A DNA stretch of 64,000 nucleotides from Coprobacillaceae bacterium UN01-12pH3A (lineage in GTDB: Bacteria; Bacillota_I; Bacilli_A; Erysipelotrichales; Coprobacillaceae), in the NCBI GenBank assembly GCA_027676805.1, contig JAQENU010000009.1, positions 55,246 to 119,245 on the forward strand, read 5' to 3'. The translations under genes were made by a program, and so were the position numbers. Positions within the stretch are counted from its first letter, which is position 1, and each line of letters begins with the position of its first letter. This document shows, one piece after another, positions 48,466-57,435 of the stretch. Below the pieces are notes generated by a model that was not told where the DNA came from, made no database searches, and saw only the letters and a program-made list of their open reading frames with translations.

Positions 48466-49311
48466 ATGAGAGAAATAAAAACAGAGACAATCACTAAAGC
48501 GGTAAGAGATTTATGTATCGAAGCAAACTGTCAGTTACCTGAGGATGTCAGTCAGGTATTTGAGAAGATGCTTTTGGAAGAAACCTTTCCAATCGCTAAA
48601 GATACACTTAAAATACTGGCGGAAAATGCAAAATTGGCAAAAGAAAATCATTCTCCGATCTGTCAGGATACAGGAATGGCTTGTGTCTTTATCACTATTG
48701 GACAAGAGGTGCATATTACGGATGGAAGTCTACAGGAAGCCATTCATGAAGGAGTACGTCAGGGCTATGAGGATGGTTATTTAAGAAAAAGTGTAGTTGG
48801 CGAACCGATGTTTGATCGTGTGAATACAAAAGATAATACCCCGGCACTTATTTATTATGATATTGTTGAAGGGGATCAGTTTGATATAGTTGTGGCACCA
48901 AAAGGATTTGGTTCAGAAAATATGTGTCAGATCAAAATGCTGAAGCCCAGCGATGGTGTAGAAGGGGTTAAAGAGTTTGTTTTAAAGGTAATACGTGATG
49001 CCGGACCAAACGCTTGTCCGCCGATGGTGATCGGAGTAGGGATTGGCGGATCATTTGATAAGGTAGCTTTGCTTTCTAAAAAAGCGATGCTTCGACCGGT
49101 TGGTTCTCATCATAGCGATGCACGCTATCAATCATTAGAAGAAGAATTGCTGGAAATGGTCAATGCAACAGGGATCGGACCAGCCGGATATGGCGGCAAA
49201 ACAACCGCTCTATCATTAAATATTGAAACCTATCCAACGCATATTGCAGGAATGCCGGTAGCTGTCAGCATTTGCTGTCACGTTGCCAGACATAAGGGGG
49301 TATCATTATGA
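48466..49311 (+). CDS. Class I fumarate hydratase (or related hydro-lyase), alpha subunit
   Basis: This 281-residue alpha subunit of the two-subunit [4Fe-4S] hydro-lyases converts fumarate and malate or, in sister enzymes, dehydrates L-tartrate. Cys residues for the cluster are in SPICQDTGMACVF and GPNACPPMVIGVGIGGSFD, and the third is near SICCHVARH. The motif GPAGYGGKTTAL is typical. Substrate choice between fumarate and tartrate is not clear by sequence alone. AAGGAGG precedes the ATG and its end overlaps the beta gene by four bases. Confidence 0.9.
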   Translation: MREIKTETITKAVRDLCIEANCQLPEDVSQVFEKMLLEETFPIAKDTLKILAENAKLAKENHSPICQDTGMACVFITIGQEVHITDGSLQEAIHEGVRQGYEDGYLRKSVVGEPMFDRVNTKDNTPALIYYDIVEGDQFDIVVAPKGFGSENMCQIKMLKPSDGVEGVKEFVLKVIRDAGPNACPPMVIGVGIGGSFDKVALLSKKAMLRPVGSHHSDARYQSLEEELLEMVNATGIGPAGYGGKTTALSLNIETYPTHIAGMPVAVSICCHVARHKGVSL

Positions 49312-49862
49312 TTCGTTTAACTACACCGTTGACAATAGATAAAGTCAAAGCTTTAAAAGCTGGCGATCAAGTGCTGTTATCAGGTACGATCTATACCGGG
49401 CGCGATGCGGCTCATAAACGTTTGGTTGAATTGGTGAAACAGGGAAAAGATTTGCCCTTTGATCCGAAAGATCAGATCATCTATTATGTAGGACCAACCC
49501 CCGCCAAGCCGGGACAGATTTTTGGTAGCGGCGGACCGACGACATCAGGAAGAATGGATGCCTATGCACCGACAATGCTGTCACTGGGACTTAGAGGAAT
49601 GATCGGAAAAGGCTATCGTAATGACAATGTAAAAGAAGCGATGTGCATGTATACCGGAGTATATTTTGGCGCTATTGGCGGGGCGGGAGCTTATATCAGT
49701 CAATGTGTCAAACAAGCAAAGGTCATAGCCTTTGAAGATTTGGGAGCGGAAGCTATTCGCGAACTCTATGTAGAGGAATTTCCATTAACAGTTGTTATTG
49801 ACTGTGAAGGGAATGATTTATATGAAATTGGCAAGAAAGAATATTTGAGAGAGAAAGTATAG
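49308..49862 (+). CDS. Class I fumarate hydratase (or related hydro-lyase), beta subunit
   Basis: This 184-residue beta subunit opens with LTTPLTIDKVKALKAGDQVLLSGTIYTGRDAAHKRL, a clear signature of the FumA/TtdB C-terminal domain. FGSGGPTTSGRMDAY and GAIGGAGAYIS are also present. It completes the active site of the alpha subunit. ATGA overlap with the preceding gene shows translational coupling. Fumarate hydratase would feed a reductive or partial TCA branch, and no other TCA genes are in the window. Confidence 0.9.
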   Translation: MIRLTTPLTIDKVKALKAGDQVLLSGTIYTGRDAAHKRLVELVKQGKDLPFDPKDQIIYYVGPTPAKPGQIFGSGGPTTSGRMDAYAPTMLSLGLRGMIGKGYRNDNVKEAMCMYTGVYFGAIGGAGAYISQCVKQAKVIAFEDLGAEAIRELYVEEFPLTVVIDCEGNDLYEIGKKEYLREKV

Positions 49863-49934
49863 CTTTCTTTTCTTTTTACAATCTTTCTTGTATTCAAGCC
49901 AAATTATGATAAACTATTTATTTGAGGTGTGTCT

Positions 49935-51770
49935 ATGAAAATATTAAAGCAAGTAGCAGATAAAATATTATATTTTATCAAAGCTTATAAGAGTGTTTTC
50001 ATCATTAGCCTGATTGCCTTGTTTTGTGTGGAGCTGCTTAATCATCCAACCTTCAATCTATTTGATTTGGCAAACTGGATGTTTCATCATAAACGGGTAC
50101 TGCTGATGAATTATATCATTTACTGCAATATTTGTATTTTGATATATCTTGTCATGAATCGGCTCAACTGGTCGAATATCATTTTTATTACGACCCTTGT
50201 AGTCATTGGCATCTGCAACTACTATAAACTTCTTATGAAGGGGGAAAATGTCGTCCTTTGGGATGTTTTGAATTTGCAGGCTGCGGCAGGAATCATGACG
50301 GAGTTAAATATAAAAATCAGTTGGCAGGTTATTTTATGTCTGGTGGTTTTATGTGCTGTTTTATATCAGCAATTCAGAGGTGCAAGAAAACAGCAGCGAA
50401 TCAGTATTCGTTTTAAGTATTTAGCACTGGCATTCATTGTATTATCCTCTTTAACAGTCGGCGTTATTTTTAATAACGAGGTGCTGAATAGTTTGAAGAT
50501 TACCAACATGGACTGGAATCAAGACAAGAATTATCGAGAGAATGGATTTATATTATCTTTCTTTATGAATCTGAAAAACATTTCAGTTGTGACACCGGAA
50601 GATTACAGTGAAGAAAAGATAGAAGAAGTCACAAAAAGAATTGATGCCATTGAGGATCCAACACCGGTAGACGTATCAGAAAAACCAAACATTATCGTGA
50701 TTATGAATGAGTCTTTTTCCGATATAACGATTGCCAACGAAGGATTAAGCTTTGATGAGCCTTTGACACCATTTATTGATTCATTAAATGACAACGTGGT
50801 ACGAGGAAATTTATTGGTATCCATCTTTGGCGGCGGAACAGCAAATACTGAATTTGAATATCTGACAGGACATTCAATGAAGCATTTACCAGTTGGCAGT
50901 GTCGCCTATGACCGCTATTTAGAAGATGACGAAGACAGTATTGTGAAAGTGTTAAAAGAAGATGGCTATACGGCAACGGCAATACATCCTTATTTAGGAA
51001 CATTCTGGAACCGTAATCATGTCTATCCTGCTTTTGGCTTTGATCAGTTCTATACCATTGATGACTTCAGCGAAGACGCTAAAAAAGTAAAAGGGTATAT
51101 CAGTGATGAAGAAGTCTATAATAAAATTGTCTCTTGCTATGAAAATAAAGATGCAGACTCACCATTATTTACATTTTGTGTCACGATGGAAAATCATACC
51201 CCTTATACCGATACAAGCAATGGTGTTGTAGGCGTAGAAGGAGATGACAGCCTTTTTAAAGAAGAAGGCAAATTAGAAGCCGGAGTGCATGCCCGCGGGG
51301 TTCAGGATGCGGACGCAATGTATCAAAAATTAGTAGAATATTTCTCTGCTGAAGAGGAACCGACAATCGTGGTCATGTTTGGTGATCATCATCCGTTTGT
51401 CAGTTCAACGATCAACAAGGATTCGGATCATTTAGATGATGTGAATAAATACAAAACACCGTTTGTAATGTGGGCAAATTATGATATTCCCACTCAGATC
51501 GGTGTGACTGTGGATTCTTCAGTATTGGGAGCTTATACGTTATTAAATGCCGGAGTGACTTTACCAAATTATTTAAAATACAATTACTATGCGGCAAGCT
51601 TAGTAGATGGGTATAATAATTATTTTGTCTTAGGGAAAAACGGTCAGTTTTATAAATATTCGGAGGATATGCCTGATGATATCCAACAGTTTTTAGAGGA
51701 TCATGAACTGCTTCAGTATGATCAGCTGTTTGGACAAGGATATTCCCGTCAGTACTTATGGAAGGAATAA
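49935..51770 (+). CDS. LtaS-like phosphoglycerol transferase (sulfatase fold)
   Basis: This 611-residue membrane enzyme should add glycerol-phosphate to glycolipid or wall polymers. Four to five N-terminal transmembrane segments (about 15-190) precede an extracellular alkaline-phosphatase/sulfatase domain. Family signatures are IIVIMNESFSD, SIFGGGTANTEFEYLTGHSM (nucleophilic Thr in GGTANTE), FTFCVTMENHTPY and VVMFGDHHPF. Whether it makes lipoteichoic acid or another polymer is not resolvable. ATG 49935 has GAGGTGTG five nt upstream; the upstream GTG lies inside it. The VanY-like gene starts six nt after the stop. Confidence 0.88.
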   Translation: MKILKQVADKILYFIKAYKSVFIISLIALFCVELLNHPTFNLFDLANWMFHHKRVLLMNYIIYCNICILIYLVMNRLNWSNIIFITTLVVIGICNYYKLLMKGENVVLWDVLNLQAAAGIMTELNIKISWQVILCLVVLCAVLYQQFRGARKQQRISIRFKYLALAFIVLSSLTVGVIFNNEVLNSLKITNMDWNQDKNYRENGFILSFFMNLKNISVVTPEDYSEEKIEEVTKRIDAIEDPTPVDVSEKPNIIVIMNESFSDITIANEGLSFDEPLTPFIDSLNDNVVRGNLLVSIFGGGTANTEFEYLTGHSMKHLPVGSVAYDRYLEDDEDSIVKVLKEDGYTATAIHPYLGTFWNRNHVYPAFGFDQFYTIDDFSEDAKKVKGYISDEEVYNKIVSCYENKDADSPLFTFCVTMENHTPYTDTSNGVVGVEGDDSLFKEEGKLEAGVHARGVQDADAMYQKLVEYFSAEEEPTIVVMFGDHHPFVSSTINKDSDHLDDVNKYKTPFVMWANYDIPTQIGVTVDSSVLGAYTLLNAGVTLPNYLKYNYYAASLVDGYNNYFVLGKNGQFYKYSEDMPDDIQQFLEDHELLQYDQLFGQGYSRQYLWKE

Positions 51771-51776
51771 AGAAGA

Positions 51777-53000
51777 ATGAGAAATAAACATTCATATTAC
51801 AGTTCTTATGGAAGAAAGAGAAGGGTTAATTGGCGAAAAATCTTAGTTTTTGTCGGAATCCCTGTCGTTGTTATCGCAATCGTTATTGCATTGAACTTTA
51901 ATCGTATTAAATTAATGACAAAAGGATATAGCTTTTCAGAAGCAAATATCGTTTTGAAACAAAGTAAAGATGTGAAAGCAGAATTATTATCAAAAGCTAA
52001 AGTTAAATATCTGACAGACTGGCTGGCGATTGATTTAAATGCAGGTTATTATGATGAGTATGATCGATACTTTGATCTGCATCCGGAAATGAGCAAAGAA
52101 GATGTCGTATCAGCGATGCAGAATTTTATGGATAAAAAATATCCGGAGTTAGTCAACTTAGGTTATACAGATGCAGATATTTGGACTATCTTAGGAAATG
52201 CTTCGATGGATGATGTTCAATCATTGATTACAAACAAGTATACAATGGAAACGGTAAATCGTTTTAATAAATACAAATACTTTGATTATCAGAAAATCGG
52301 TGAATATATCACTGTTTCTTCACAGTACAACAGTGATGAATATGCCGTGAATATTGTGAACTTCCCATTCATTATATCGACGAATCCGACAAGTGAGCAT
52401 TATGAAATAAAGAATCCGGAAGAGATCACAGCATTAGTTAAAAAAGGATTCTATTTGCCAAATACATATGTCCCTAGTGATTTAGTGGTGCCGGAAATGC
52501 CGATTGCACCGGACAATACTGATAATACAGTAAGACAAGTAGTTGCGGATGCCTTAGTTAAAATGACGGCAGACGCTAAAAAAGCAGGAATGGAATTAGT
52601 ATTAAACAGCGGTTATCGTTCTTATAGTGAACAAACCAAAGTTTATGATGAAACAGAATCGATTTATGGCGGTATCTATGCTTCTGAATATGTAGCATTG
52701 CCAGGGGCAAGTGAACATCAGACCGGATTAGGGGTGGATATTACTTCTCAAAGTGTAGTAGATGGAACACGCATTACTTTTGGAGATACTGAAGAATATC
52801 AATGGGTAATTAAAAATTGTTATAAATATGGTTTTATCGTTCGTTTTGAAACAGAAAGCGCAGATATTACCGGAATTGCTCATGAACCATGGCATTTACG
52901 TTATGTCGGAGAAGATATTGCTAAAGTGATCCATGATAAAGGATGGACATTTGAGGAATATTGCCTGAATACAAGTACATTGCCGGAAATTGACTATTAA
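51777..53000 (+). CDS. VanY-like D-alanyl-D-alanine carboxypeptidase (M15 family)
   Basis: This 407-residue wall peptidase has an N-terminal basic region plus one membrane anchor (about 25-40). A linker domain of ~190 residues follows, then the C-terminal M15B domain with SGYRSYSEQTKVYD, the zinc motif SEHQTGLGVDI (SxHxxGxxxD) and EPWHLRYVG. It trims terminal D-Ala from stem peptides. Such enzymes occur in housekeeping form; no vanA-type resistance genes are nearby. The gene follows the LtaS-like gene closely with no ribosome site obvious beyond GGAATAAAGAAG. Confidence 0.9.
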   Translation: MRNKHSYYSSYGRKRRVNWRKILVFVGIPVVVIAIVIALNFNRIKLMTKGYSFSEANIVLKQSKDVKAELLSKAKVKYLTDWLAIDLNAGYYDEYDRYFDLHPEMSKEDVVSAMQNFMDKKYPELVNLGYTDADIWTILGNASMDDVQSLITNKYTMETVNRFNKYKYFDYQKIGEYITVSSQYNSDEYAVNIVNFPFIISTNPTSEHYEIKNPEEITALVKKGFYLPNTYVPSDLVVPEMPIAPDNTDNTVRQVVADALVKMTADAKKAGMELVLNSGYRSYSEQTKVYDETESIYGGIYASEYVALPGASEHQTGLGVDITSQSVVDGTRITFGDTEEYQWVIKNCYKYGFIVRFETESADITGIAHEPWHLRYVGEDIAKVIHDKGWTFEEYCLNTSTLPEIDY

Positions 53001-53022
53001 AAAGGGATTTTGTCCCTTTTTT
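52999..53022 (+). terminator. Terminator after VanY-like gene
   Basis: AAAAAGGGA-ttttg-TCCCTTTTTT, an A/T-flanked stem starting at the stop codon. Confidence 0.85.
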
Positions 53023-53081
53023 ATTTATTCCTTATTTATAACTGTGTTAGAATATAAACGTATGAGAAAGTAGAGGATCCT

Positions 53082-54773
53082 ATGAAAACATTGATTACAA
53101 CATTAAATTCAAAATTCATTCATACTGCCTTAGCACTGCGTTTATTATATGTAGCTTGTGTGGATAAATTTGATATAGATTTTAAAGAATATACGATTAA
53201 AGATGATCTGAATGAGGTGTGTGAAGACATCCTCTCCATGAATTTAAATGTATTGGCGTTATCTACATATATTTGGAATGTTGAAAAAATAAAAGAGTTG
53301 GCAAAGATGGTCAAGCAGCGTCAGCCTGATACCGTTATTCTTTTAGGCGGACCGGAAGTCACTTATGAGCCACGCTATTTTTTAGAAGAATTTTCTGTGG
53401 ACTATGTATTATGTGGAGAAGGTGAGAAAACCTTGCCCGCATTGTTAAAAGCGATAGAAGAAAAAAGTGAACCGCAGCTCGAAGGTATCTGTTATTTGAA
53501 AGATGGAAAGTTAATGAATGAAGGCATCGCTAAAAACTGTGATCTGTCTGAGATTGAAAAACTCCCATCACCCTATCTTTTAGAGTGCGATCTGCCGCAT
53601 ATTAAAGATCGCATTGTTTATTTTGAATCAAGCCGAGGATGTCCTTATCAATGTCAGTATTGCCTGTCCTCTTTAGAAAAAGGGGTTCGTTTTTACAGTG
53701 ATGCCTATATTCATGAACAGCTTTCAGCGATCATCCAAGCCGGAGCAAAGACGATTAAATTTTTAGACCGCAGCTTTAATGTTAATCCCACAAAAGCGCT
53801 GGGTATTTTAGATTTTATTGTTACGCACCATCTCCCCGGACAGCAGTTTCAGTTTGAAGTCAATGCAGATGTCTTGGATCAGCGCATTATTGATTTTGTA
53901 AATGAAAAAGCACCTAAGGGGCTGCTGCGTTTTGAAGTTGGGATACAATCGACCTACGAGCCGACAAACGAAGTAGTGAAAAGAAAACAAAACTTCCAGC
54001 GACTTTCTGAGGTGATCATGCAGTTGGTTAAAGGAGACAAGATTGATCTTCATTTAGATCTCATTGCCGGACTTCCTTTTGAAAGCTATGAACGTTTTAA
54101 ACAATCTTTCGACGATGTCTTTGCTTTTCGGGCAAAAGAACTGCAGTTAGGTTTCTTAAAATTACTGCGTGGCACCAGCTTGCGCAAGGATGCCGAGCTT
54201 TATGATTATACCTATCAAAAAGAAGCACCTTATGAAATTTTTGCGAATCATGTATTAAGCAATGAAGAACGACAGGAAATCCATGTGGCTGAAGAAATGT
54301 TGGAAAAATATTGGAACAGCGGTCGCTTCTATCGCACCATGAATGCTTTGTTTGATCATGAAGTGCGTTCCCCTTTTGAATTCTTTCATGATTTTGGCCG
54401 CTATTACATCGATCATGGATTCAAAATGATCGGACATCAGGTAGATGATCTTTTTCTTTATTTAGAATCTTATTTAAAAACAAAAGATATTGATGTTTTA
54501 GAAGAAATGGTCTTGGACTATTTGGAACTGTTTAAGGTAAAACCAAAGAAGTGGTGGAAGAGCGAGTGGAGCCGTGAAGAGCGTCAGACATTTACTCATG
54601 CTTTATTAGAGGAGCATAATCTTTTAGCCGCATTGCATCTGAATCAGGAATTATTATTCCGCTACTGTCTGATTGAAAGAATCAATAACCATTACATTAT
54701 TGCCCTTTATAAAGATTTTCAGCACCGGATCACTGTACTAGAAAAGGTAAATAATGAATATAAATTGATTTAA
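53082..54773 (+). CDS. B12-binding-domain radical SAM protein (DUF4080 type)
   Basis: This 563-residue protein has an N-terminal cobalamin-binding-like Rossmann domain (LNVLALSTYIWNVEKIKEL...TVILLGGPEVTYEP). A radical SAM barrel follows with the cluster motif SSRGCPYQCQYCLSS (CxxxCxxC), and then a C-terminal DUF4080-like region. The family includes enzymes modifying tRNA, lipids or natural products, but this subgroup has no settled function. The His of the B12 motif (DxHxxG) is not seen in the N-terminal domain, so cobalamin may not bind in base-off/His-on form. AGAGGATCCT precedes the ATG. Confidence 0.85.
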   Translation: MKTLITTLNSKFIHTALALRLLYVACVDKFDIDFKEYTIKDDLNEVCEDILSMNLNVLALSTYIWNVEKIKELAKMVKQRQPDTVILLGGPEVTYEPRYFLEEFSVDYVLCGEGEKTLPALLKAIEEKSEPQLEGICYLKDGKLMNEGIAKNCDLSEIEKLPSPYLLECDLPHIKDRIVYFESSRGCPYQCQYCLSSLEKGVRFYSDAYIHEQLSAIIQAGAKTIKFLDRSFNVNPTKALGILDFIVTHHLPGQQFQFEVNADVLDQRIIDFVNEKAPKGLLRFEVGIQSTYEPTNEVVKRKQNFQRLSEVIMQLVKGDKIDLHLDLIAGLPFESYERFKQSFDDVFAFRAKELQLGFLKLLRGTSLRKDAELYDYTYQKEAPYEIFANHVLSNEERQEIHVAEEMLEKYWNSGRFYRTMNALFDHEVRSPFEFFHDFGRYYIDHGFKMIGHQVDDLFLYLESYLKTKDIDVLEEMVLDYLELFKVKPKKWWKSEWSREERQTFTHALLEEHNLLAALHLNQELLFRYCLIERINNHYIIALYKDFQHRITVLEKVNNEYKLI

Positions 54774-54832
54774 ACAGACAAATAAATTAATTCACTGTCG
54801 AAAACTAGCATATTCTGTAGAGGGGTGATAGA

Positions 54833-55111
54833 ATGTGTACAGTATGTATTACAGCAGTGGTAGTATTATTTTTAGTCGCTATTATTTTACTCAACATCAA
54901 AAAGCTAGGACTTCGCAAATTCTTAGTGCGAATGATTGTTGTTGCGGAAGAAGCATTTGAACATGGACAGAACGATGATAAGTTTAATTATGTTTTCAAT
55001 CAGTTTTATCAGCGTCTTCCAGCCATGATTCGAATGTTAGTATCACAGCAGATGATTAAGAAATTTATTCAGGAAACATTTGATGAAATTAAGCTAGCAC
55101 TCGATCATTAG
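54833..55111 (+). CDS. Small single-pass membrane protein, unknown (holin-like shape)
   Basis: This 92-residue protein has one N-terminal hydrophobic segment (residues 3-22, after a Cys pair) and a soluble helical tail with IVVAEEAFEHGQNDDKFNYVFNQFYQRLP. The pattern AEEAF...KFNYV resembles LLH-type phage holins at a glance, but no phage or lysin genes are nearby, so a chromosomal membrane protein is as likely. AGAGGGGTGAT precedes the ATG. A hairpin separates it from the GGDEF-EAL gene. Function unknown. Confidence 0.6.
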   Translation: MCTVCITAVVVLFLVAIILLNIKKLGLRKFLVRMIVVAEEAFEHGQNDDKFNYVFNQFYQRLPAMIRMLVSQQMIKKFIQETFDEIKLALDH

Positions 55112-55137
55112 TAGGACGCCTTTAGGTATCCTACTAA
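55108..55137 (+). terminator. Stem-loop before the GGDEF-EAL gene
   Basis: TTAGTAGGA pairs with TCCTACTAA (nine bp) with an inner CC/GG pair set. The T tract is short, so this may be a weak terminator or an mRNA structure rather than a full stop. Confidence 0.5.
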
Positions 55138-55157
55138 TTTAGGGGGAGAGGACGATT

Positions 55158-57374
55158 ATGAAAAAGTATTCGACATCCAAACGATTTGTGATTATTGTGA
55201 TGACCTTAGTAATAGGCTCACTTATATATACTAATATTTTTTATAATACTATGCGTGAAAGAGTTTTATCAATGCTTTCGGAAATTGCCTATCAATCGAC
55301 ACAGGTCCTAAAAAAGGAAGTAGAAAAAGGAGAAGCAGTTCTTAGCAATGTAGCGGATTATATCGCTCAGGAAGAGTTAAACACCGACTATATTTTAACT
55401 AAATTAGATACGCTCAATGAAGATAACTTCTTTAAACGAATGGGGATTGTTGATCTTGAAGGGGTTGGACGAACAACGGATGGACTGATTATGGATCTGT
55501 CAGACCGAGATTATTTTTTAAAAGGGTTAGAAGGATATTCTAGTGTATCGGGAACCATCATCGATAAATCAGACGGAAAAGAAATCAATGTATTCAGTGC
55601 TCCGATCATTAAAGAGGGAGAAGTCACTGCATTGTTGTTCGCTACATATGCGACAGATTACTATCGCAATCTATTGACGACAACTATTTTTAATGGACAG
55701 GGGTATACCTATGTCATTGATAATAAAGGTGATCGTGTGATTGCTTCCAATAACAAAAACAGCAAGATCGATTTCACGAACTTTTATGATGCTTTGAATG
55801 AGGACAAGGGAAATGAAGCCACGGCGAAAAAACTGCGTACAGCAATCGAGCATAATGAAACAGGAAACTTGACCTATACCTATGGAGTAGGCAAATATAT
55901 GGACTATCGTCCGCTAGATATCAATAACTGGTATGTCCTTACGATTATTCCCGATGAGGTAATTGCAACCTACACCAATTCGTTAATGCTGCTATCGGCA
56001 TCATTTGCTTTAATCTGCGTAGCCTCTATCAGTTATTTAGTGGTGTATATCTATAAGCAGAAGGAAAAGAATCAAAGAGATCAGGAAGAAATGATTTTTA
56101 CTGATGCCTTAACGGGTGGAATGAGCCAGACGAGATTCAAGTTAGAGGCCCGTTCCTTAATAAGACATCCGGGTGTTTCTTATGCGATTGTGGTTATGGA
56201 TATTGAAAAATTTAAGTATATCAATGACTTATATGGGTTTTCAGAGGGCGACATTGTATTAAAGAAAATCTATAATATTCTGAATGCTCAGCTAGCTAAA
56301 CATGAGCTTTGTGCTCGTCAAAGCGGTGATCATTTCATCCTGCTGCTTCACATTGAAGAACGAAACAAGTTTACTCAGCGCTTAGAAGCTCTTCAGCAGC
56401 AGCTTCTGCATTGTCATGAATTTGGTCATCAGGAGTATGAAATAAAAGCAAAGTTCGGAATTTGCTTAGCGATTGATAAATCTGATAGTTTAGAAACGAT
56501 GATCGATCATGCGGACTTAGCGCTGAATCTTATAAAAAAAGAAGTGATGCATTCAGTGAGTTACTACGATGATCAGTTAAAAGAAAAACTTCTGCAAATC
56601 AAAATGATAGAAAATAAGTTTGAATTAGCCATCAATAATCGTGAATTTATTCTCTATTATCAGCCTAAATACAATCTTCATACGAATCGCTTTGATGGTG
56701 GAGAAGCCCTAGTCCGATGGAGAAACAGTGATGGTAAATTTATTACACCGAATCAGTTTATTCCGATTTTTGAAAACAACGGCAGCATTATTAAATTAGA
56801 TCGCTATGTTTTTGAAGAAGTATGTCACTCAATTTCTGAATGGCTGAAAGCCGGTCTGAGAGTAGGGGCAATGTCCATTAATGTATCCCGATTAGATCTG
56901 TATTCTCCGGTTTTTGTAGATGATTATCTGCGTATTATAGAAAAGTATCAGATTCCTTCTGAATTGATCCAACTGGAAATAACGGAAACAGCTTTATTCG
57001 ATAATAATGAAGAGATGCTGTCCATTATCAACCGTTTACATGATTATGGCATTGCGGTATTGATGGATGATTTTGGAACCGGCTATTCATCTGTTTCCAT
57101 GATAAAAGACATTCCGATTGATGTCTTAAAGATTGATAAGAGTCTGATCGATGATTCATTAACGAATGATCGCGGACAGACGATTGTGAAAATGATAATT
57201 GACTTGTGTCATCAATTTGATATTAAAGTGACGGCTGAAGGGGTTGAAACAAAAGAACAGTTTGACTTACTTCGCTCACTAGGCTGTGATTTTATACAAG
57301 GCTATTATTGTGCTAAACCGATGGATTTAGAAGCTTATATTCATATCTTAATGGAACTGTCTAATGAAGGATAG
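55158..57374 (+). CDS. Membrane sensor with degenerate GGDEF and intact EAL domain
   Basis: This is a 738-residue cyclic-di-GMP enzyme. An N-terminal membrane segment (about 9-28) and an extracellular dCache-like sensor (about 30-270) are followed by a second membrane segment (SLMLLSASFALICVASISYLVVYIY). A GGDEF domain carries SGDHF at 389-393 in place of GG(D/E)EF and is thus probably inactive for synthesis. The EAL domain has EAL (516-518), LEITETAL, DDFGTGYSS, LKIDKS and AEGVE...QGYY, so it likely degrades c-di-GMP. AGGGGGAGAGG precedes the ATG. No effector gene is visible in the window. Confidence 0.9.
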   Translation: MKKYSTSKRFVIIVMTLVIGSLIYTNIFYNTMRERVLSMLSEIAYQSTQVLKKEVEKGEAVLSNVADYIAQEELNTDYILTKLDTLNEDNFFKRMGIVDLEGVGRTTDGLIMDLSDRDYFLKGLEGYSSVSGTIIDKSDGKEINVFSAPIIKEGEVTALLFATYATDYYRNLLTTTIFNGQGYTYVIDNKGDRVIASNNKNSKIDFTNFYDALNEDKGNEATAKKLRTAIEHNETGNLTYTYGVGKYMDYRPLDINNWYVLTIIPDEVIATYTNSLMLLSASFALICVASISYLVVYIYKQKEKNQRDQEEMIFTDALTGGMSQTRFKLEARSLIRHPGVSYAIVVMDIEKFKYINDLYGFSEGDIVLKKIYNILNAQLAKHELCARQSGDHFILLLHIEERNKFTQRLEALQQQLLHCHEFGHQEYEIKAKFGICLAIDKSDSLETMIDHADLALNLIKKEVMHSVSYYDDQLKEKLLQIKMIENKFELAINNREFILYYQPKYNLHTNRFDGGEALVRWRNSDGKFITPNQFIPIFENNGSIIKLDRYVFEEVCHSISEWLKAGLRVGAMSINVSRLDLYSPVFVDDYLRIIEKYQIPSELIQLEITETALFDNNEEMLSIINRLHDYGIAVLMDDFGTGYSSVSMIKDIPIDVLKIDKSLIDDSLTNDRGQTIVKMIIDLCHQFDIKVTAEGVETKEQFDLLRSLGCDFIQGYYCAKPMDLEAYIHILMELSNEG

Positions 57375-57390
57375 TTCCTTTTTCTTCTTT
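57366..57390 (+). terminator. Weak terminator after GGDEF-EAL gene
   Basis: AAGGA-tagt-TCCTT is followed by TTTCTTCTTT. The stem is only five bp. Confidence 0.45.
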
Positions 57391-57435
57391 ATGAAAGCGA
57401 TTGAAATGTGATAAAATAGAGGCAGGAGGGATAAA

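Noticed and set aside
51777..53000. Vancomycin resistance island suggested by the VanY-like gene.
   Set aside because: No vanH, vanA, vanX or two-component genes are adjacent, so it is a housekeeping-type carboxypeptidase.
54833..55111. Prophage remnant suggested by a holin-like small protein.
   Set aside because: No lysin, integrase, capsid or tail gene is nearby, and codon use looks like the host.
55108..55157. c-di-GMP riboswitch ahead of the GGDEF-EAL gene.
   Set aside because: The leader is too short (about 50 nt) and shows only one simple stem-loop.
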